Counted from the stretch's first letter, positions 9,333 through 17,972 are shown. The stretch: DNA of 55,244 nucleotides from JAEUMY01 sp031394355 (GCA_031394355.1 JANNSU010000085.1:1-55244); one strand, 5' to 3'. A program made the numbers and translations. The notes: generated by a model from the sequence alone, not told the origin.

Positions 9333-9488
9333 AGCAATCTGGATGCCGAGACCGCCGCACACTTCGCAAATGCGGTGAATGCACTCAAAGGGCGTGTCTC
9401 CATGCTGTTCATCACACACCATCTGCCGGTGACACTGAAGGTGGATCGGGTTGTGCGGCTGGAGGGTCCGGTTCAGGCTCAACACTGA
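9333..9488 (+). pseudogene. 3' remnant of an ABC-transporter ATPase gene
   Basis: Fifty-one codons and a stop, starting a few bases outside the IS30 right end, with no start of its own. The translation begins SNLDAETAAHF and continues through LKGRVSMLFITHH to a final LEGPVQAQH. This matches the end of an ABC ATPase domain: the D-loop SxLDxET, then the H-loop region (I.I.HR equivalent). It resembles the C terminus of type-I-secretion or peptide-exporter ATPases more than importer subunits. The rest of the gene is gone, probably removed by an IS30-linked deletion. Confidence 0.65.
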
Positions 9489-9543
9489 ATTTACAGCCGG
9501 GTGGACCTATGCGGGATTCCGTACTGTTTCTGTACTGCCAATG

Positions 9544-9566
9544 AAAACGGCCCTTGGTAGGGCCGT
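9544..9566 (-). terminator. Rho-independent terminator of tRNA-Val
   Basis: On the minus strand, CGGCCC-TACCAA-GGGCCG is followed by TTTT, 17 bases after the encoded CCA of tRNA-Val. Confidence 0.8.
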
Positions 9567-9582
9567 AGGTCATTGAATCTAC

Positions 9583-9657
9583 TGGTGGGCGGTACTGGGA
9601 TCGAACCAGTGACCCCTGCCGTGTGAAGGCAGTGCTCTACCGCTGAGCTAACCGCCC
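9583..9657 (-). tRNA. tRNA-Val (anticodon CAC)
   Basis: Seventy-five bases including encoded CCA. The acceptor is GGGCGGT, the D-arm TAGCTCAGCGGTAGAGC, and the anticodon stem CTGCC/GGCAG encloses loop TTCACAC. The T-loop is TTCGATC. Confidence 0.96.
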
Positions 9658-9674
9658 GAATTTCGTGAGGCCGG

Positions 9675-9703
9675 ATTATAGCCAGAGCCCGGTGTATTGG
9701 CAA
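9675..9703 (-). promoter_or_regulatory. Sigma-70-type promoter of tRNA-Val
   Basis: Minus strand TTGCCA (9698-9703), a 17-bp spacer, then TATAAT (9675-9680), 17 bases before the tRNA 5' end. Confidence 0.75.
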
Positions 9704-9714
9704 ACAGCACAGAG

Positions 9715-9742
9715 GGAAAACCCGTAGAATTCGCGGTTTTCC
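9715..9742 (+). promoter_or_regulatory. Inverted repeat in the gltX leader
   Basis: GGAAAACC (9715-9722) and GGTTTTCC (9735-9742) with a 12-base loop, ending 13 bases before the gltX start. It could fold in the leader RNA near the ribosome-binding region. No T-tract follows, so it is not a standard terminator; its function is unknown. Confidence 0.4.
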
Positions 9743-9755
9743 GGCATCGCTATCC

Positions 9756-11168
9756 ATGGTCCGTACACGATTTGCACCTAGCCCCACTGGTTTCCTTCAC
9801 ATAGGCGGCGCTCGCACGGCTCTGTTCTGCTGGGCGTATGCCCGCCGCCATGGCGGAACCTTCATTTTGCGTGTCGAGGATACTGATCTCGAGCGATCTA
9901 CGCCCGAGGCAGTGCAGGCGATTCTGGATGGCATGAACTGGCTTGGTCTCATTCCGGATGAAGGCCCTTTCTTTCAAATGCAACGTATGGATCGGTATCG
10001 CGAAGTCATTCAGCAAATGCTGCATGCCGGAACGGCCTATCACTGTTACTGCTCGCCGGAGGAATTGGATCAGTTGCGCGAGGCGCAACGCGCGCGCGGA
10101 GACAAGCCGAGGTATGACGGGCGTTGGCGTCCCGAGAACATCAAACCCGATGTTGTGCCCCCGGCAGACGTGAAGCCAGTGGTGCGATTCAAGAATCCGG
10201 TCAGCGGTGTGGTGGCATGGGACGATGCAGTGAAGGGCCGGATCGAGTTTTCCAATACGGAACTCGATGACTTCATCATTGCGCGGTCTGACGGCACACC
10301 CACCTACAATTTTTGTGTTGTTGTCGATGACTGGGACATGAAGATCACGCACGTTCTGCGAGGCGATGACCACGTCAACAACACGCCGCGCCAGATCAAT
10401 GTCCTGACAGCACTGGGCGCGCAATTGCCGGTGTACGGACACCTCTCCATGATCCTCGGTGATGATGGGCAGAAATTGTCAAAGCGTCATGGCGCGGTCA
10501 GCGTGATGGAGTATCCGGCAGATGGATACTTGCGCGACGCCGTGTTGAACTATCTGGCCCGGCTCGGTTGGTCGCATGGTGATGAAGAAATGTTCTCGAT
10601 GGCGAAATTCTGCGAGTGGTTTGATCTGGACCACATCACGCCGTCGGCAGCCCAGTTCAATACCGAAAAACTTCGCTGGCTGAATCAGGAATATCTGAAG
10701 AAGCTGGACAGCTCATCGCTTGTCAGCTTGCTCGAGCCTTTCATGGTTCAAGCCGGTATCACGGTTTCAGGGCCTGAACTATCAGGCGCGGCAGACTTGT
10801 ATCGGGAGAGGGTGCACACCCTCAAGGAACTGGCCGAGGCGCTTCGATACTTCTACGAGCCTGTCGAGTTGGATGGCACATTGCTCGCGGAACATCTCAA
10901 TGAACTGAATCGTCCGGCATTGGCAAAGCTCGCGGCAACGCTTGATTCTGTGGAATGGAACAAGGCAGCCATCAGTGCGGCAATCAAGCCGGTGACGACT
11001 GAGTTCAAGCTCAAGATGCCGCAATTGATGATGCCACTCAGAGTCATGTTGACCGGTCGGGCGCAGTCTCCTTCTGTCGATGCAGTCATGGAAGTGCTGG
11101 GGAGAGAGACTTGCCTTCAGCGATTGAATGCCGGGCTCAAGCATGGAGTTTCCACCCAGGTTGGCTAG
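9756..11168 (+). CDS. gltX: Glutamyl-tRNA synthetase
   Basis: A class I aminoacyl-tRNA synthetase that charges tRNA-Glu with glutamate in the cytoplasm. It is 470 residues, normal for bacterial GltX. The N terminus reads TRFAPSPTGFLHIGGARTA, with the HIGH-type signature HIGG at 15-18. FILRVEDTDLERS follows, and the second signature KLSKRHG lies at about 240. The C-terminal helical anticodon-binding domain fills residues 330-470. The ATG at 9756 puts MVRTRFAPSPTG at the start, as in relatives. The two Cys and one His near HCYCS (about 97-101) recall the zinc-site region of some GltX enzymes. tRNA-Glu itself is encoded just downstream on the other strand, a common association. No defect is seen. 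Confidence 0.98.
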   Translation: MVRTRFAPSPTGFLHIGGARTALFCWAYARRHGGTFILRVEDTDLERSTPEAVQAILDGMNWLGLIPDEGPFFQMQRMDRYREVIQQMLHAGTAYHCYCSPEELDQLREAQRARGDKPRYDGRWRPENIKPDVVPPADVKPVVRFKNPVSGVVAWDDAVKGRIEFSNTELDDFIIARSDGTPTYNFCVVVDDWDMKITHVLRGDDHVNNTPRQINVLTALGAQLPVYGHLSMILGDDGQKLSKRHGAVSVMEYPADGYLRDAVLNYLARLGWSHGDEEMFSMAKFCEWFDLDHITPSAAQFNTEKLRWLNQEYLKKLDSSSLVSLLEPFMVQAGITVSGPELSGAADLYRERVHTLKELAEALRYFYEPVELDGTLLAEHLNELNRPALAKLAATLDSVEWNKAAISAAIKPVTTEFKLKMPQLMMPLRVMLTGRAQSPSVDAVMEVLGRETCLQRLNAGLKHGVSTQVG

Positions 11169-11248
11169 ACATGTCTTCGTGACGGCGAATTAGGCCGACT
11201 CTTGACCGTTTTGACTAGTGCACATTCATGGCGGCTGGCAGGTCCTGA

Positions 11249-11403
11249 AAACAAAAAAGCCACCTTGCGGTGGCTTCATTGTTTGGCGTCCCCACGGGGA
11301 TTCGGTCACGTACCGCGACCCCGGAACGGCGGCCTTCGGCATCGCCGGTTCCTTTCGACTCCCCGGCGCGAGCAAAGCAGTTTGCTCGCTTGGTGTCACC
11401 AAA
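11249..11403 (-). repeat. tRNA-Glu-linked structured repeat with duplicated tRNA 3' end and terminator
   Basis: A 152-bp tandem unit read on the minus strand downstream of tRNA-Glu. Bases 11249-11304 repeat 11401-11456 with one mismatch. This direct repeat covers the tRNA-Glu 3' end from the T-loop CGAATCC through CCA, and the terminator hairpin. Between the copies is a core of about 100 bases. It has a 9-bp hairpin GCGAGCAAA/TTTGCTCGC (11368-11376/11381-11389), a second hairpin (11323-11352), and an arm (11356-11366) that pairs 9 of 10 with the duplicated tail at 11295-11304. The same core follows tRNA-Ser at 18497-18721. Confidence 0.85.
11253..11275 (-). terminator. Duplicate copy of the tRNA-Glu terminator
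   Basis: Minus strand GCCACC-GCAA-GGTGGC followed by TTTTTT, identical in stem and loop to 11405-11427. It is also convergent with the end of gltX. Confidence 0.75.
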
Positions 11404-11404
11404 C

Positions 11405-11427
11405 AAAAAAGCCACCTTGCGGTGGCT
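11405..11427 (-). terminator. Rho-independent terminator after tRNA-Glu
   Basis: Minus strand GCCACC-GCAA-GGTGGC followed by TTTTTT, about 10 bases after the tRNA-Glu CCA. Confidence 0.85.
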
Positions 11428-11435
11428 TGATTGTT

Positions 11436-11511
11436 TGGCGTCCCCACGGGGATTCGAACCCCGGTTATCGCCGTGAAAGGGCGGTGTCCTAGGCCTCTAG
11501 ACGATGGGGAC
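11436..11511 (-). tRNA. tRNA-Glu (anticodon TTC)
   Basis: Seventy-six bases with encoded CCA. The acceptor is GTCCCCA, the anticodon stem CCGCC/GGCG(A) region encloses loop CTTTCAC, and the T-loop is TTCGAAT. It lies 45 bases downstream of tRNA-Ala and is probably cotranscribed with it. Confidence 0.96.
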
Positions 11512-11556
11512 CTTATCGTCTGTTGCCACAAAACAGCAGCGGCAACACTCATTCGT

Positions 11557-11632
<76 letters not shown>

Positions 11633-11646
11633 GACGAAAGACGCGC

Positions 11647-11675
11647 ATTATAGCGACTTGCCCATTCATTTGCAA
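11647..11675 (-). promoter_or_regulatory. Promoter of the tRNA-Ala/tRNA-Glu unit
   Basis: Minus strand TTGCAA (11670-11675), a 17-bp spacer, then TATAAT (11647-11652), 14 bases before tRNA-Ala. The divergent DUF2891 gene starts at 11684. Confidence 0.75.
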
Positions 11676-11683
11676 AGGACGTC

Positions 11684-12736
11684 ATGCAGCATGAAGCCTT
11701 CTTGACGCCCGAACTCACCACGGCAATATTCCGGATGGCGAGCGAAGGCATTCAGCGTGAGTATCCGAACCAGCCCGCACATCTGCTCAATGGTGCTCAG
11801 GATCTCCGATTGCCGAAACAACTGCATCCAGCTTTCTATGGCTGCTATGACTGGCATTCGGCAGTGCATTCTCACTGGACTCTCCTCAAGCTGCTGGAGT
11901 TCAAGGGATTCGACTCGAAGGAATCAGAGACGGTGGCGCTGCTTATGCGGCATCTCTCTCCCGAAGCCCTGGAAACGGAGCGCAAGTACTTCCTCAGTGA
12001 GGGGCGTGCGTCATTCGAACGTCCCTATGGCTGGGCATGGATTTGGAAGTTGGCAGCTGATCTCCGGCTGTCCAAACATTCTTCAGCCAGACATTGGGGT
12101 GCGAATATTCGCCCGTTGGCGGATTTGCTTGCCGAGCGATACATTGGCTGGCTACAGCGAGAGGAGTTTCCTTGTCGGGCCGGGACGCATGGCAACACGG
12201 CGTTTGCGCTGGATATGGGTCTGGATTTTGCCCTGGCTTATGGTGTATCCAGCTTCGAGACGGCAATCCGGGCCGCTGCCAACCGATTCTTTGGTAGTGA
12301 TCAAGGCGCGACATTCCGTCTGGAGCCGTCGGGGAATGACTTCATTTCGCCCATTCTGGCGGAGATGGCAATCATGTCGCGGATTTGCCCGGATTGCTCC
12401 TGGCAAGCCTGGATGGACGAATTTCTTGCAGACCCAAACGAGCTTGCTTCGTTGCGACCGGTTGCCGTCCCGAATCGATCAGATGGGCAGGGCGTGCATC
12501 TCGATGGCCTGAATCTGAGTCGGGCCTGGCACTTGCGGCGGCTGGCTGACAAGCTGCCTGGAGGGGATGCCGCACCGAGGCTGGCGTCATCGGCACACGA
12601 ACACTGGGGGGCAGGAAGAGAGTATCTTCTCTCCGGCGATTTTCTGGGTGAACATTGGCTTGGCACGTTTGCTGTCTTGGCAGCCACAGAATTGGCAATC
12701 TGTTCTGACCACGGGCTTGTTGACCTTCGGGGATAA
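11684..12736 (+). CDS. DUF2891 family protein
   Basis: A 350-residue protein matching the DUF2891 pattern throughout: HPAFYGCYDWHSAVHSHW (about 48-65), FERPYGWAW (about 111-119), THGNTAFAL (about 168-176) and a C-terminal GEHWLGTFAVLAATE. The conserved Trp/His/Asp-rich stretches suggest an alpha-barrel enzyme, possibly acting on sugars, but the family's reaction is not established and I do not assign one. There is no signal peptide, so it is probably cytoplasmic. ATG at 11684 lies in the promoter region of the divergent tRNA operon. The gene stands alone. A GCGAATATTCGC palindrome at 12101 encodes ANIR within it. Confidence 0.9.
   Translation: MQHEAFLTPELTTAIFRMASEGIQREYPNQPAHLLNGAQDLRLPKQLHPAFYGCYDWHSAVHSHWTLLKLLEFKGFDSKESETVALLMRHLSPEALETERKYFLSEGRASFERPYGWAWIWKLAADLRLSKHSSARHWGANIRPLADLLAERYIGWLQREEFPCRAGTHGNTAFALDMGLDFALAYGVSSFETAIRAAANRFFGSDQGATFRLEPSGNDFISPILAEMAIMSRICPDCSWQAWMDEFLADPNELASLRPVAVPNRSDGQGVHLDGLNLSRAWHLRRLADKLPGGDAAPRLASSAHEHWGAGREYLLSGDFLGEHWLGTFAVLAATELAICSDHGLVDLRG
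12101..12112. repeat. GCGAATATTCGC palindrome, perfect
   Basis: In the DUF2891 gene, read as ANIR. Confidence 0.85.
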
Positions 12737-12870
12737 TCTGCTGTCTCATCGGTGCCGTAACCTGTGCCACACGGGATGGCTCTCAGCATTCCAAGTACGC
12801 CGACCACAGTTCATGTCTTGCGCATGGGCGAGTAAAAGGCTTATGATTCATATAGTTCTGAAATAAATCT

Positions 12871-13494
12871 GTGAATCCACTTAAATTCATCTTGCTCGCT
12901 TCCAGTTTTGCCGTCTTAGCATTGGCGGCCGGGAGCGTTCGTGCACAAAGTGCGAACATCTATTCGTTTACGGATGAGCGAGGCGTGGTCCATTTCTCCA
13001 ACTTGCCGCATCTCGACAAGCGATACAAGGTTGTCTATCGCGGCAAGGGCGGGGGCATGCGCATCCCCGGCTTCAGCAAGATCAGTGCAGCCGACATCGC
13101 CAAACTCTCACCGATCATTGAAGCTGCAGCTAGACAGAACGGGCTTGATCCAGCACTGCTTCACGCCGTCATTCGTGCAGAGTCCGGGTATAACCCCAGG
13201 GCTTTATCGATCAAGGGAGCCTCGGGGCTCATGCAGCTCATTCCAGACACCGCGAGGCGATACGGCGTGAATGATATCTGGGACCCCCATGAGAATATCC
13301 ATGGCGGTGCGCGCTATCTGAAGGACTTGCTCGCCATGTTCAACAACAATATTGAACTCGCCTTGGCGGGGTACAACGCTGGAGAAAATGCCGTCATTCG
13401 TGCGGGGCGCCGTATCCCCAACTATCCAGAGACGATGGCATACGTGCCCAAGGTCATGGGGTATCTCAAGACCCATGGTGTGCCCAAGGTCTGA
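12871..13494 (+). CDS. Secreted lytic transglycosylase (DUF4124 + SLT domain)
   Basis: A 207-residue peptidoglycan-cleaving enzyme. From GTG at 12871, the protein opens with a Sec signal peptide (to about residue 27, ending VRAQS). A short DUF4124-type segment follows (IYSFTDERGVVHFSN, about 30-45), then an SLT domain from about 85. The SLT motifs are LLHAVIRAESGYN with catalytic Glu104, GASGLMQLIP, and ALAGYNAGE. It should cut glycan strands in the periplasm to give 1,6-anhydro ends. Length and order match the short proteobacterial SLT proteins that carry DUF4124. It ends 19 bases before a strong terminator shared with the convergent RND operon. Confidence 0.93.
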   Translation: MNPLKFILLASSFAVLALAAGSVRAQSANIYSFTDERGVVHFSNLPHLDKRYKVVYRGKGGGMRIPGFSKISAADIAKLSPIIEAAARQNGLDPALLHAVIRAESGYNPRALSIKGASGLMQLIPDTARRYGVNDIWDPHENIHGGARYLKDLLAMFNNNIELALAGYNAGENAVIRAGRRIPNYPETMAYVPKVMGYLKTHGVPKV

Positions 13495-13512
13495 CTACAC
13501 ACGCAATCAACT

Positions 13513-13539
13513 AAAAAGCCGCTCAGAGAGCGGCTTTTT
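13513..13539. terminator. Bidirectional rho-independent terminator
   Basis: A 12-bp stem AAAAAGCCGCTC/GAGCGGCTTTTT with loop AGA. It serves the lytic transglycosylase on the plus strand and probably the RND operon on the minus strand. Confidence 0.88.
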
Positions 13540-13580
13540 TATGTCTGCGGTGTGGTGCCTGCGCGGTCCATTCGTACAGT

Positions 13581-16500
13581 CTATTCAGCAGCCTCGTGTT
13601 GGGGCGTCGCGGGCGTGGCGGATTCAGCAGCGAGCTTGCTATCAAACGACTGGTGTCGGCCAACGAGCAGCGTGTATGCGGTAGGAATCACGAACAAAGT
13701 AAGCACCGTTCCCAATAGCAGCCCGCCGACGATGACCCAGCCAATCTGCTGGCGCGATTCAGCGCCCGCACCGGTCGCAATAGCGAGTGGAACGGCACCC
13801 AGCACCATTGCGCCAGTGGTCATCAAGATCGGACGCATGCGCAGCACGGCTGATTCGATCACGGCGTCCCGAACACTCATCCCGCGCTCTTGAAGCTGAT
13901 TCGCAAATTCAACAATCAGGATGCCGTGCTTGGTGATCAGTCCGACCAGTGTCACCAGGCCGATCTGGCTGTAGACGTTCAGGCTACCGCCCGAAAGATG
14001 AAGGGCACCCAAGGCTCCAGCCATGGATAGCGGTACGGTGAGCATGATGACGAAGGGGTCTACAAAACTTTCAAACTGCGCCGCCAGAACGAGATAGATG
14101 AAGGCCAGCGCAAGAATGAAGATTAAGTAGGCCGAGCCACTGGAGTCCCGGAGCTCACGTGATTGTCCAGCCAAGTCGAAATTCACACCGGGCAGTACCC
14201 GTTCAGCAGTTGTGTTCATGAACTGGATGGCCTCTCCCAGACTGTAGCCGGGCGCGATGTTGGCATTGACGGTCGCCGAGCGGAGCTTGTTGAAGTGATT
14301 CAGGTTCTTGGGCGATACCCCCTCACGCACCGTGAGCATGTTGGAGAGCTGGATCATCTCGCTGTTTCGTCCGCGAACAAAAATATCACCAATATCGGTA
14401 GGTGAAGCGCGATCCACGTTCTCGACCTGTACGATCACATCGTATTGCTCGCCATCCTTTTTGAACCGCGTCACTACACGCCCGCCCAGCATCGTCTCCA
14501 ATGTCCGGCCTACGGCATCCACGGCCACACCTAGATCAGCGGCTTTCTCGCGGCTCACTTGCACTCGTACCTCGGGCTGATTGAGCCGCAGATCCGTGTC
14601 GACAGCCAGCAGGCCAGGATTCTTCCGCGCTTCCTCCATCAGCCGGTCAACCATGCGCTGCAGCTCCGGATAGGACGCTTGCGTGAGCAGCACGAACTGC
14701 AATGGCTTGTCTCGTGAGGCACCCAGCGAGGGCGGGTTGAGTGGGAAGGCGTTCACGCCCGGCAGGGCGGCGAACTTGGGGCGAAGCTCGTCGGCTATCT
14801 GCATCTGCGTGCGGTTGCGTTCCGACCAAGGCTTCAATACGAAAACGGAGAATCCGTTGTCGGGTGTCGGATTGCCGGCAGTCGTGAAGAAGCGCGAGCC
14901 TTCTGGAACGGACTTGTAGATTTCCTCGAGCCGCTCAAGGTATGAAGCGGTATAGGCCACTGTCGCGCCTTCTGGTGCGGAGATGGGTCCGAAAATGACG
15001 CCGCGATCTTCGAGCGGGGCCAATTCGCTCTTCAGGGTGACCGCCAGCAAAATCATTGCACCAAACACGGCGACATAGCCAATGATGACTGGGACGCGAT
15101 GCCGCAACACCAGGTCGATGTTTCGGCGATAGCCATTGGTGAGGCGATTGAAAAAACCTTCGACAGCGTTGTATAGGCGCCCGTGCGATTGTTTATGCCG
15201 CAGCATCTGCGAACACATCATCGGAGATAGGGTGAGCGCAACGAAGCCTGACACGACCACGGCGCCTGCCAGCGCGAGCGCGAATTCAACGAATAGCCGA
15301 CCTGTACGTCCGGTCGCGAATGCAAGCGGCGCGTATACGGCAGCCAGTGTGATGGTCATGGCGACGACTGCAAAACCGATTTCCTTGGCGCCCACGAGCG
15401 CCGCCTGAAAGCGCGGCATGCCGTTTTCCATATTGCGGTAGATGTTCTCCAGCACGACGATGGCGTCGTCAACCACCAATCCAATAGCCAGCACCATGGC
15501 CAGCAATGTGAGGGTATTGATGGAAAAGCCCGCGATATACATCAGCGTGAACGCGCCGATGAGCGATACCGGGATCGTGACCAGCGGAATGATGGTGGCG
15601 CGCCAGTCGCGCAAGAATATGAATATCACCAGAGCCACCAGGAAAACGGCTTCAACCACGGTAATGAAGACACCCTTGATCGACTCTTCAATGAATACCG
15701 ATGAGTCGAACGACATGGTGAGCTTCATGCCTTCAGGCAAGGTCTGGTTGATGGCGGCAATTTCCGCGCGAATGCCCTGTGCCAGCTCCAGTGAATTGGC
15801 CGTGGACTGGCGGATGACGCCCATCGATACCGAAGGGTTGCCGTTGAAGCGGGACACCACACGTTCTGACGCAGGTGCCACTTCAACCCGCGCAACATCG
15901 CGCAGGCGCACGGAATAGCCATTGACGTCGCGCACGATGATTGCGCCGAATTCCGAGGGCGTCTGCAGATCGGTCTGCGACAGCACGTTGAATTCGCGTT
16001 TGCTGCTTTCGATTCGGCCTGCAGGAATCTCGACGTTCTGGCGCCGGATGGCGTCTTCGACGTCAGCAGGAGTCAGGCGATAAGCGGCGAGGCGAGTACG
16101 GTCCAGCCACACCCGCATGGAAATCCTGCGCTCTCCGAATATTCGCACGTCCGCTGCACCGGGCAACGTGAGCATGCGCGGCCGAATATTGCGTGCCGCA
16201 TAGTCGGACGTTTCAAGGCGACTGTGGCGGTCGCTGGAGAAACCGATAAACATGATGGGGAAGGCGTCCGCATCAGTCTTGGCTATCACTGGCTCATCGA
16301 TGCCCTGCGGCAGACGGCCCCGCACGCGCGCGACCTTGTCCCGCACATCGGCTGCGGCTCCGTCTGGATCGCGGGAAAGTTTGAAGCGTACGGTAATGGC
16401 ACTCACCTCCGTCCGCGACACGGAAGTCATGATGTCCACACCCTCGATGCCTGAGAGAGAATCCTCCAGCGGCCGCGTGACCTGGGACTCCATCACATCT

Positions 16501-16667
16501 GCTGAAGCACCGCGGTAGGTGGTCTCGACGCTGACGATGGGTTCGTCGATCTTGGGAATCTCGCGCACCGGCAGACGACCATACGAAATCAGGCCGATCA
16601 ACACGATCACCAGTGACAGCACGGTCGCAAATACCGGGCGGCGGATGCAAATCTCAGGCAGGGTCAT
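13581..16667 (-). CDS. RND multidrug efflux transporter, HAE1 family
   Basis: The inner-membrane proton/drug antiporter of a tripartite efflux pump, about 1,028 residues, normal for AcrB/MexF-type proteins. I start it at ATG 16667 (MTLPEICIRRPVFATVL), the usual RND start; the frame extends further upstream only into the adaptor's 3' end. Visible features are the N-terminal first transmembrane helix, the large periplasmic loop (IRRQNVEIPAGRI), TM4 with GLVVDDAIVVLENIYR carrying the two Asp of the proton relay, the second loop, and C-terminal TMs ending in FVIPTAYTLL. The adaptor gene ends 10 bases upstream, so the two form an operon. No outer-membrane factor gene is present here, so a TolC-type partner must lie elsewhere. 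Substrates cannot be told from sequence. Confidence 0.96.
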   Translation of the reverse strand: MTLPEICIRRPVFATVLSLVIVLIGLISYGRLPVREIPKIDEPIVSVETTYRGASADVMESQVTRPLEDSLSGIEGVDIMTSVSRTEVSAITVRFKLSRDPDGAAADVRDKVARVRGRLPQGIDEPVIAKTDADAFPIMFIGFSSDRHSRLETSDYAARNIRPRMLTLPGAADVRIFGERRISMRVWLDRTRLAAYRLTPADVEDAIRRQNVEIPAGRIESSKREFNVLSQTDLQTPSEFGAIIVRDVNGYSVRLRDVARVEVAPASERVVSRFNGNPSVSMGVIRQSTANSLELAQGIRAEIAAINQTLPEGMKLTMSFDSSVFIEESIKGVFITVVEAVFLVALVIFIFLRDWRATIIPLVTIPVSLIGAFTLMYIAGFSINTLTLLAMVLAIGLVVDDAIVVLENIYRNMENGMPRFQAALVGAKEIGFAVVAMTITLAAVYAPLAFATGRTGRLFVEFALALAGAVVVSGFVALTLSPMMCSQMLRHKQSHGRLYNAVEGFFNRLTNGYRRNIDLVLRHRVPVIIGYVAVFGAMILLAVTLKSELAPLEDRGVIFGPISAPEGATVAYTASYLERLEEIYKSVPEGSRFFTTAGNPTPDNGFSVFVLKPWSERNRTQMQIADELRPKFAALPGVNAFPLNPPSLGASRDKPLQFVLLTQASYPELQRMVDRLMEEARKNPGLLAVDTDLRLNQPEVRVQVSREKAADLGVAVDAVGRTLETMLGGRVVTRFKKDGEQYDVIVQVENVDRASPTDIGDIFVRGRNSEMIQLSNMLTVREGVSPKNLNHFNKLRSATVNANIAPGYSLGEAIQFMNTTAERVLPGVNFDLAGQSRELRDSSGSAYLIFILALAFIYLVLAAQFESFVDPFVIMLTVPLSMAGALGALHLSGGSLNVYSQIGLVTLVGLITKHGILIVEFANQLQERGMSVRDAVIESAVLRMRPILMTTGAMVLGAVPLAIATGAGAESRQQIGWVIVGGLLLGTVLTLFVIPTAYTLLVGRHQSFDSKLAAESATPATPQHEAAE
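16135..16146. repeat. GCGAATATTCGC palindrome, one outer mismatch
   Basis: In the RND transporter gene, read on the minus strand as RIFG; the inner 10 bases are perfect. Confidence 0.7.
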
Positions 16668-16677
16668 CGTGGCGATC

Positions 16678-17856
16678 TCAGGACTTGCCAGCCGTCGTAC
16701 TGGCCGGGGCGGCTGGGGTTGAGGCGGGTGCCGGGCTTGGAGGACTGGTCGACGCATTCTGCGCAGGCTGAATGAGTTGCGCCTTGACTACGCTGCCTTC
16801 CCTTATTTTCTGTTGGCCGGCGATAACCACCATTTCATCCTTCGCGAGTCCGCGAATGACTTCCACAATTCCCTGGCGCCGTTGTCCGATATCGATCTTG
16901 ACTCGCTGGGCTTTGTTGTCCACGACTTTGAACACGAATAAATCATCACCAACGGGCACCAGTGCCTGCTCTGGAATGACCAGGCTGTCCTGAACACCGC
17001 CGACAATGAGACGCACGCGTGCGAACATGCCCGGCCGCATGCGGTTGCCGGCATTCTTGATGAGCGCACGAATGACAATGGAGCGGCCATTGGCATCAAC
17101 CAGCGGATTGATGGCAAAGACCTGGCCATCAAAGGACTGGTTGGGAAATGCATCCACACCGAGCTGCAGACCCTGGCCAACCGCGACTTGCCTCATGTAG
17201 ATCTCGGGCACACGGAAATCGACCTTCAGCGGATCCACTTCCTCGATGTTGACCAAGTCCTGGCCATCTTTGACGTAGTCGCCGACACTGACCTGACGCA
17301 GACCGGCGATGCCGGAAAACGGCGCGCGCAGGTCCAGTTTTGCGAGGCGGGCTTCGGTCAGGTCCAATGCGGCGCGCGATACCCGGTAATTGTTCTCTGC
17401 TTCGTCTTTTGCCTGGCTGCTGATAAAACCTTTGTTCTGCAAGTCAGCTGCGCGATCAAGCTTGGACTTGCTCAGTGAGAGGTTGGCCCTGGCCTGTTCA
17501 AGTTCTGCACGTTGAACAGTGCTATCGAGCCGAACCAGTACCTGGTTTTTCTCAACGCGCTGACCTTCCTTGAACGAAATATCGGCGATGCGCCCGGAAA
17601 CTTCGGGGCGGAGCACAATGGCCTCATCGGATCGCAACGTGCCAACTGCCGAGATGGCCTGAGGCAGTTGAATACTCGTGACTTTCATTGCCTCGACAGC
17701 GGTGCCGGGCGGCGGTCCACCCGGCTTGGCGGGTGCCGATGCTGATGGGCTAGACGGCGCTTTGCTCTTGGACTGTGTAGCGCCAAACCAATATCCCGCT
17801 CCGATGGAAGCGGCAGCAACAGTCAGCAAGACAGCCGACAACACAACGCGATTCAT
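16678..17856 (-). CDS. RND efflux periplasmic adaptor (membrane fusion protein)
   Basis: A 392-residue HlyD/AcrA-type adaptor that links the RND pump to an outer-membrane channel. It has an N-terminal membrane anchor or signal (residues 5-27), a Pro/Ala/Ser-rich linker, and the lipoyl half-motif GRIADISFKEGQRVEKNQVLVRLD. A coiled-coil hairpin follows (about 110-170: RANLSLSKSKLDRAADLQ and following), then the second lipoyl half with LRAPFSGIAGL and VGDYVKDGQDLV. The beta-barrel and membrane-proximal domains include MRPGMFARVRL. The last ~30 residues are a low-complexity Ala/Pro/Ser tail. No lipobox Cys is seen, so it is probably anchored by the uncleaved N terminus. It is first in the operon with the RND transporter. 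Confidence 0.95.
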   Translation of the reverse strand: MNRVVLSAVLLTVAAASIGAGYWFGATQSKSKAPSSPSASAPAKPGGPPPGTAVEAMKVTSIQLPQAISAVGTLRSDEAIVLRPEVSGRIADISFKEGQRVEKNQVLVRLDSTVQRAELEQARANLSLSKSKLDRAADLQNKGFISSQAKDEAENNYRVSRAALDLTEARLAKLDLRAPFSGIAGLRQVSVGDYVKDGQDLVNIEEVDPLKVDFRVPEIYMRQVAVGQGLQLGVDAFPNQSFDGQVFAINPLVDANGRSIVIRALIKNAGNRMRPGMFARVRLIVGGVQDSLVIPEQALVPVGDDLFVFKVVDNKAQRVKIDIGQRRQGIVEVIRGLAKDEMVVIAGQQKIREGSVVKAQLIQPAQNASTSPPSPAPASTPAAPASTTAGKS

Positions 17857-17907
17857 GGTGGAAACTGCCTCAAAGAAACTGACTGGGCGATCATTATCCC
17901 CCGGATT

Positions 17908-17931
17908 TCGCCGATTGAACGAGATCGGCGA
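17908..17931. promoter_or_regulatory. Inverted repeat upstream of the efflux operon
   Basis: TCGCCGAT (17908-17915) and ATCGGCGA (17924-17931), 8-base loop, between the YdcH-like gene and the efflux operon, both on the minus strand. It could be a regulator operator (such dyads often precede RND operons) or a weak terminator for the upstream gene. There is no T-run on either side. Confidence 0.4.
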
Positions 17932-17972
17932 CGTCAGAATTGATTGACGTCAAGACTACATTCGAGCCAGCG

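Noticed and set aside
11279..11304. A second tRNA-Glu
   Set aside because: Only the T-loop-to-CCA end is present; the 5' two-thirds is replaced by the repeat core.
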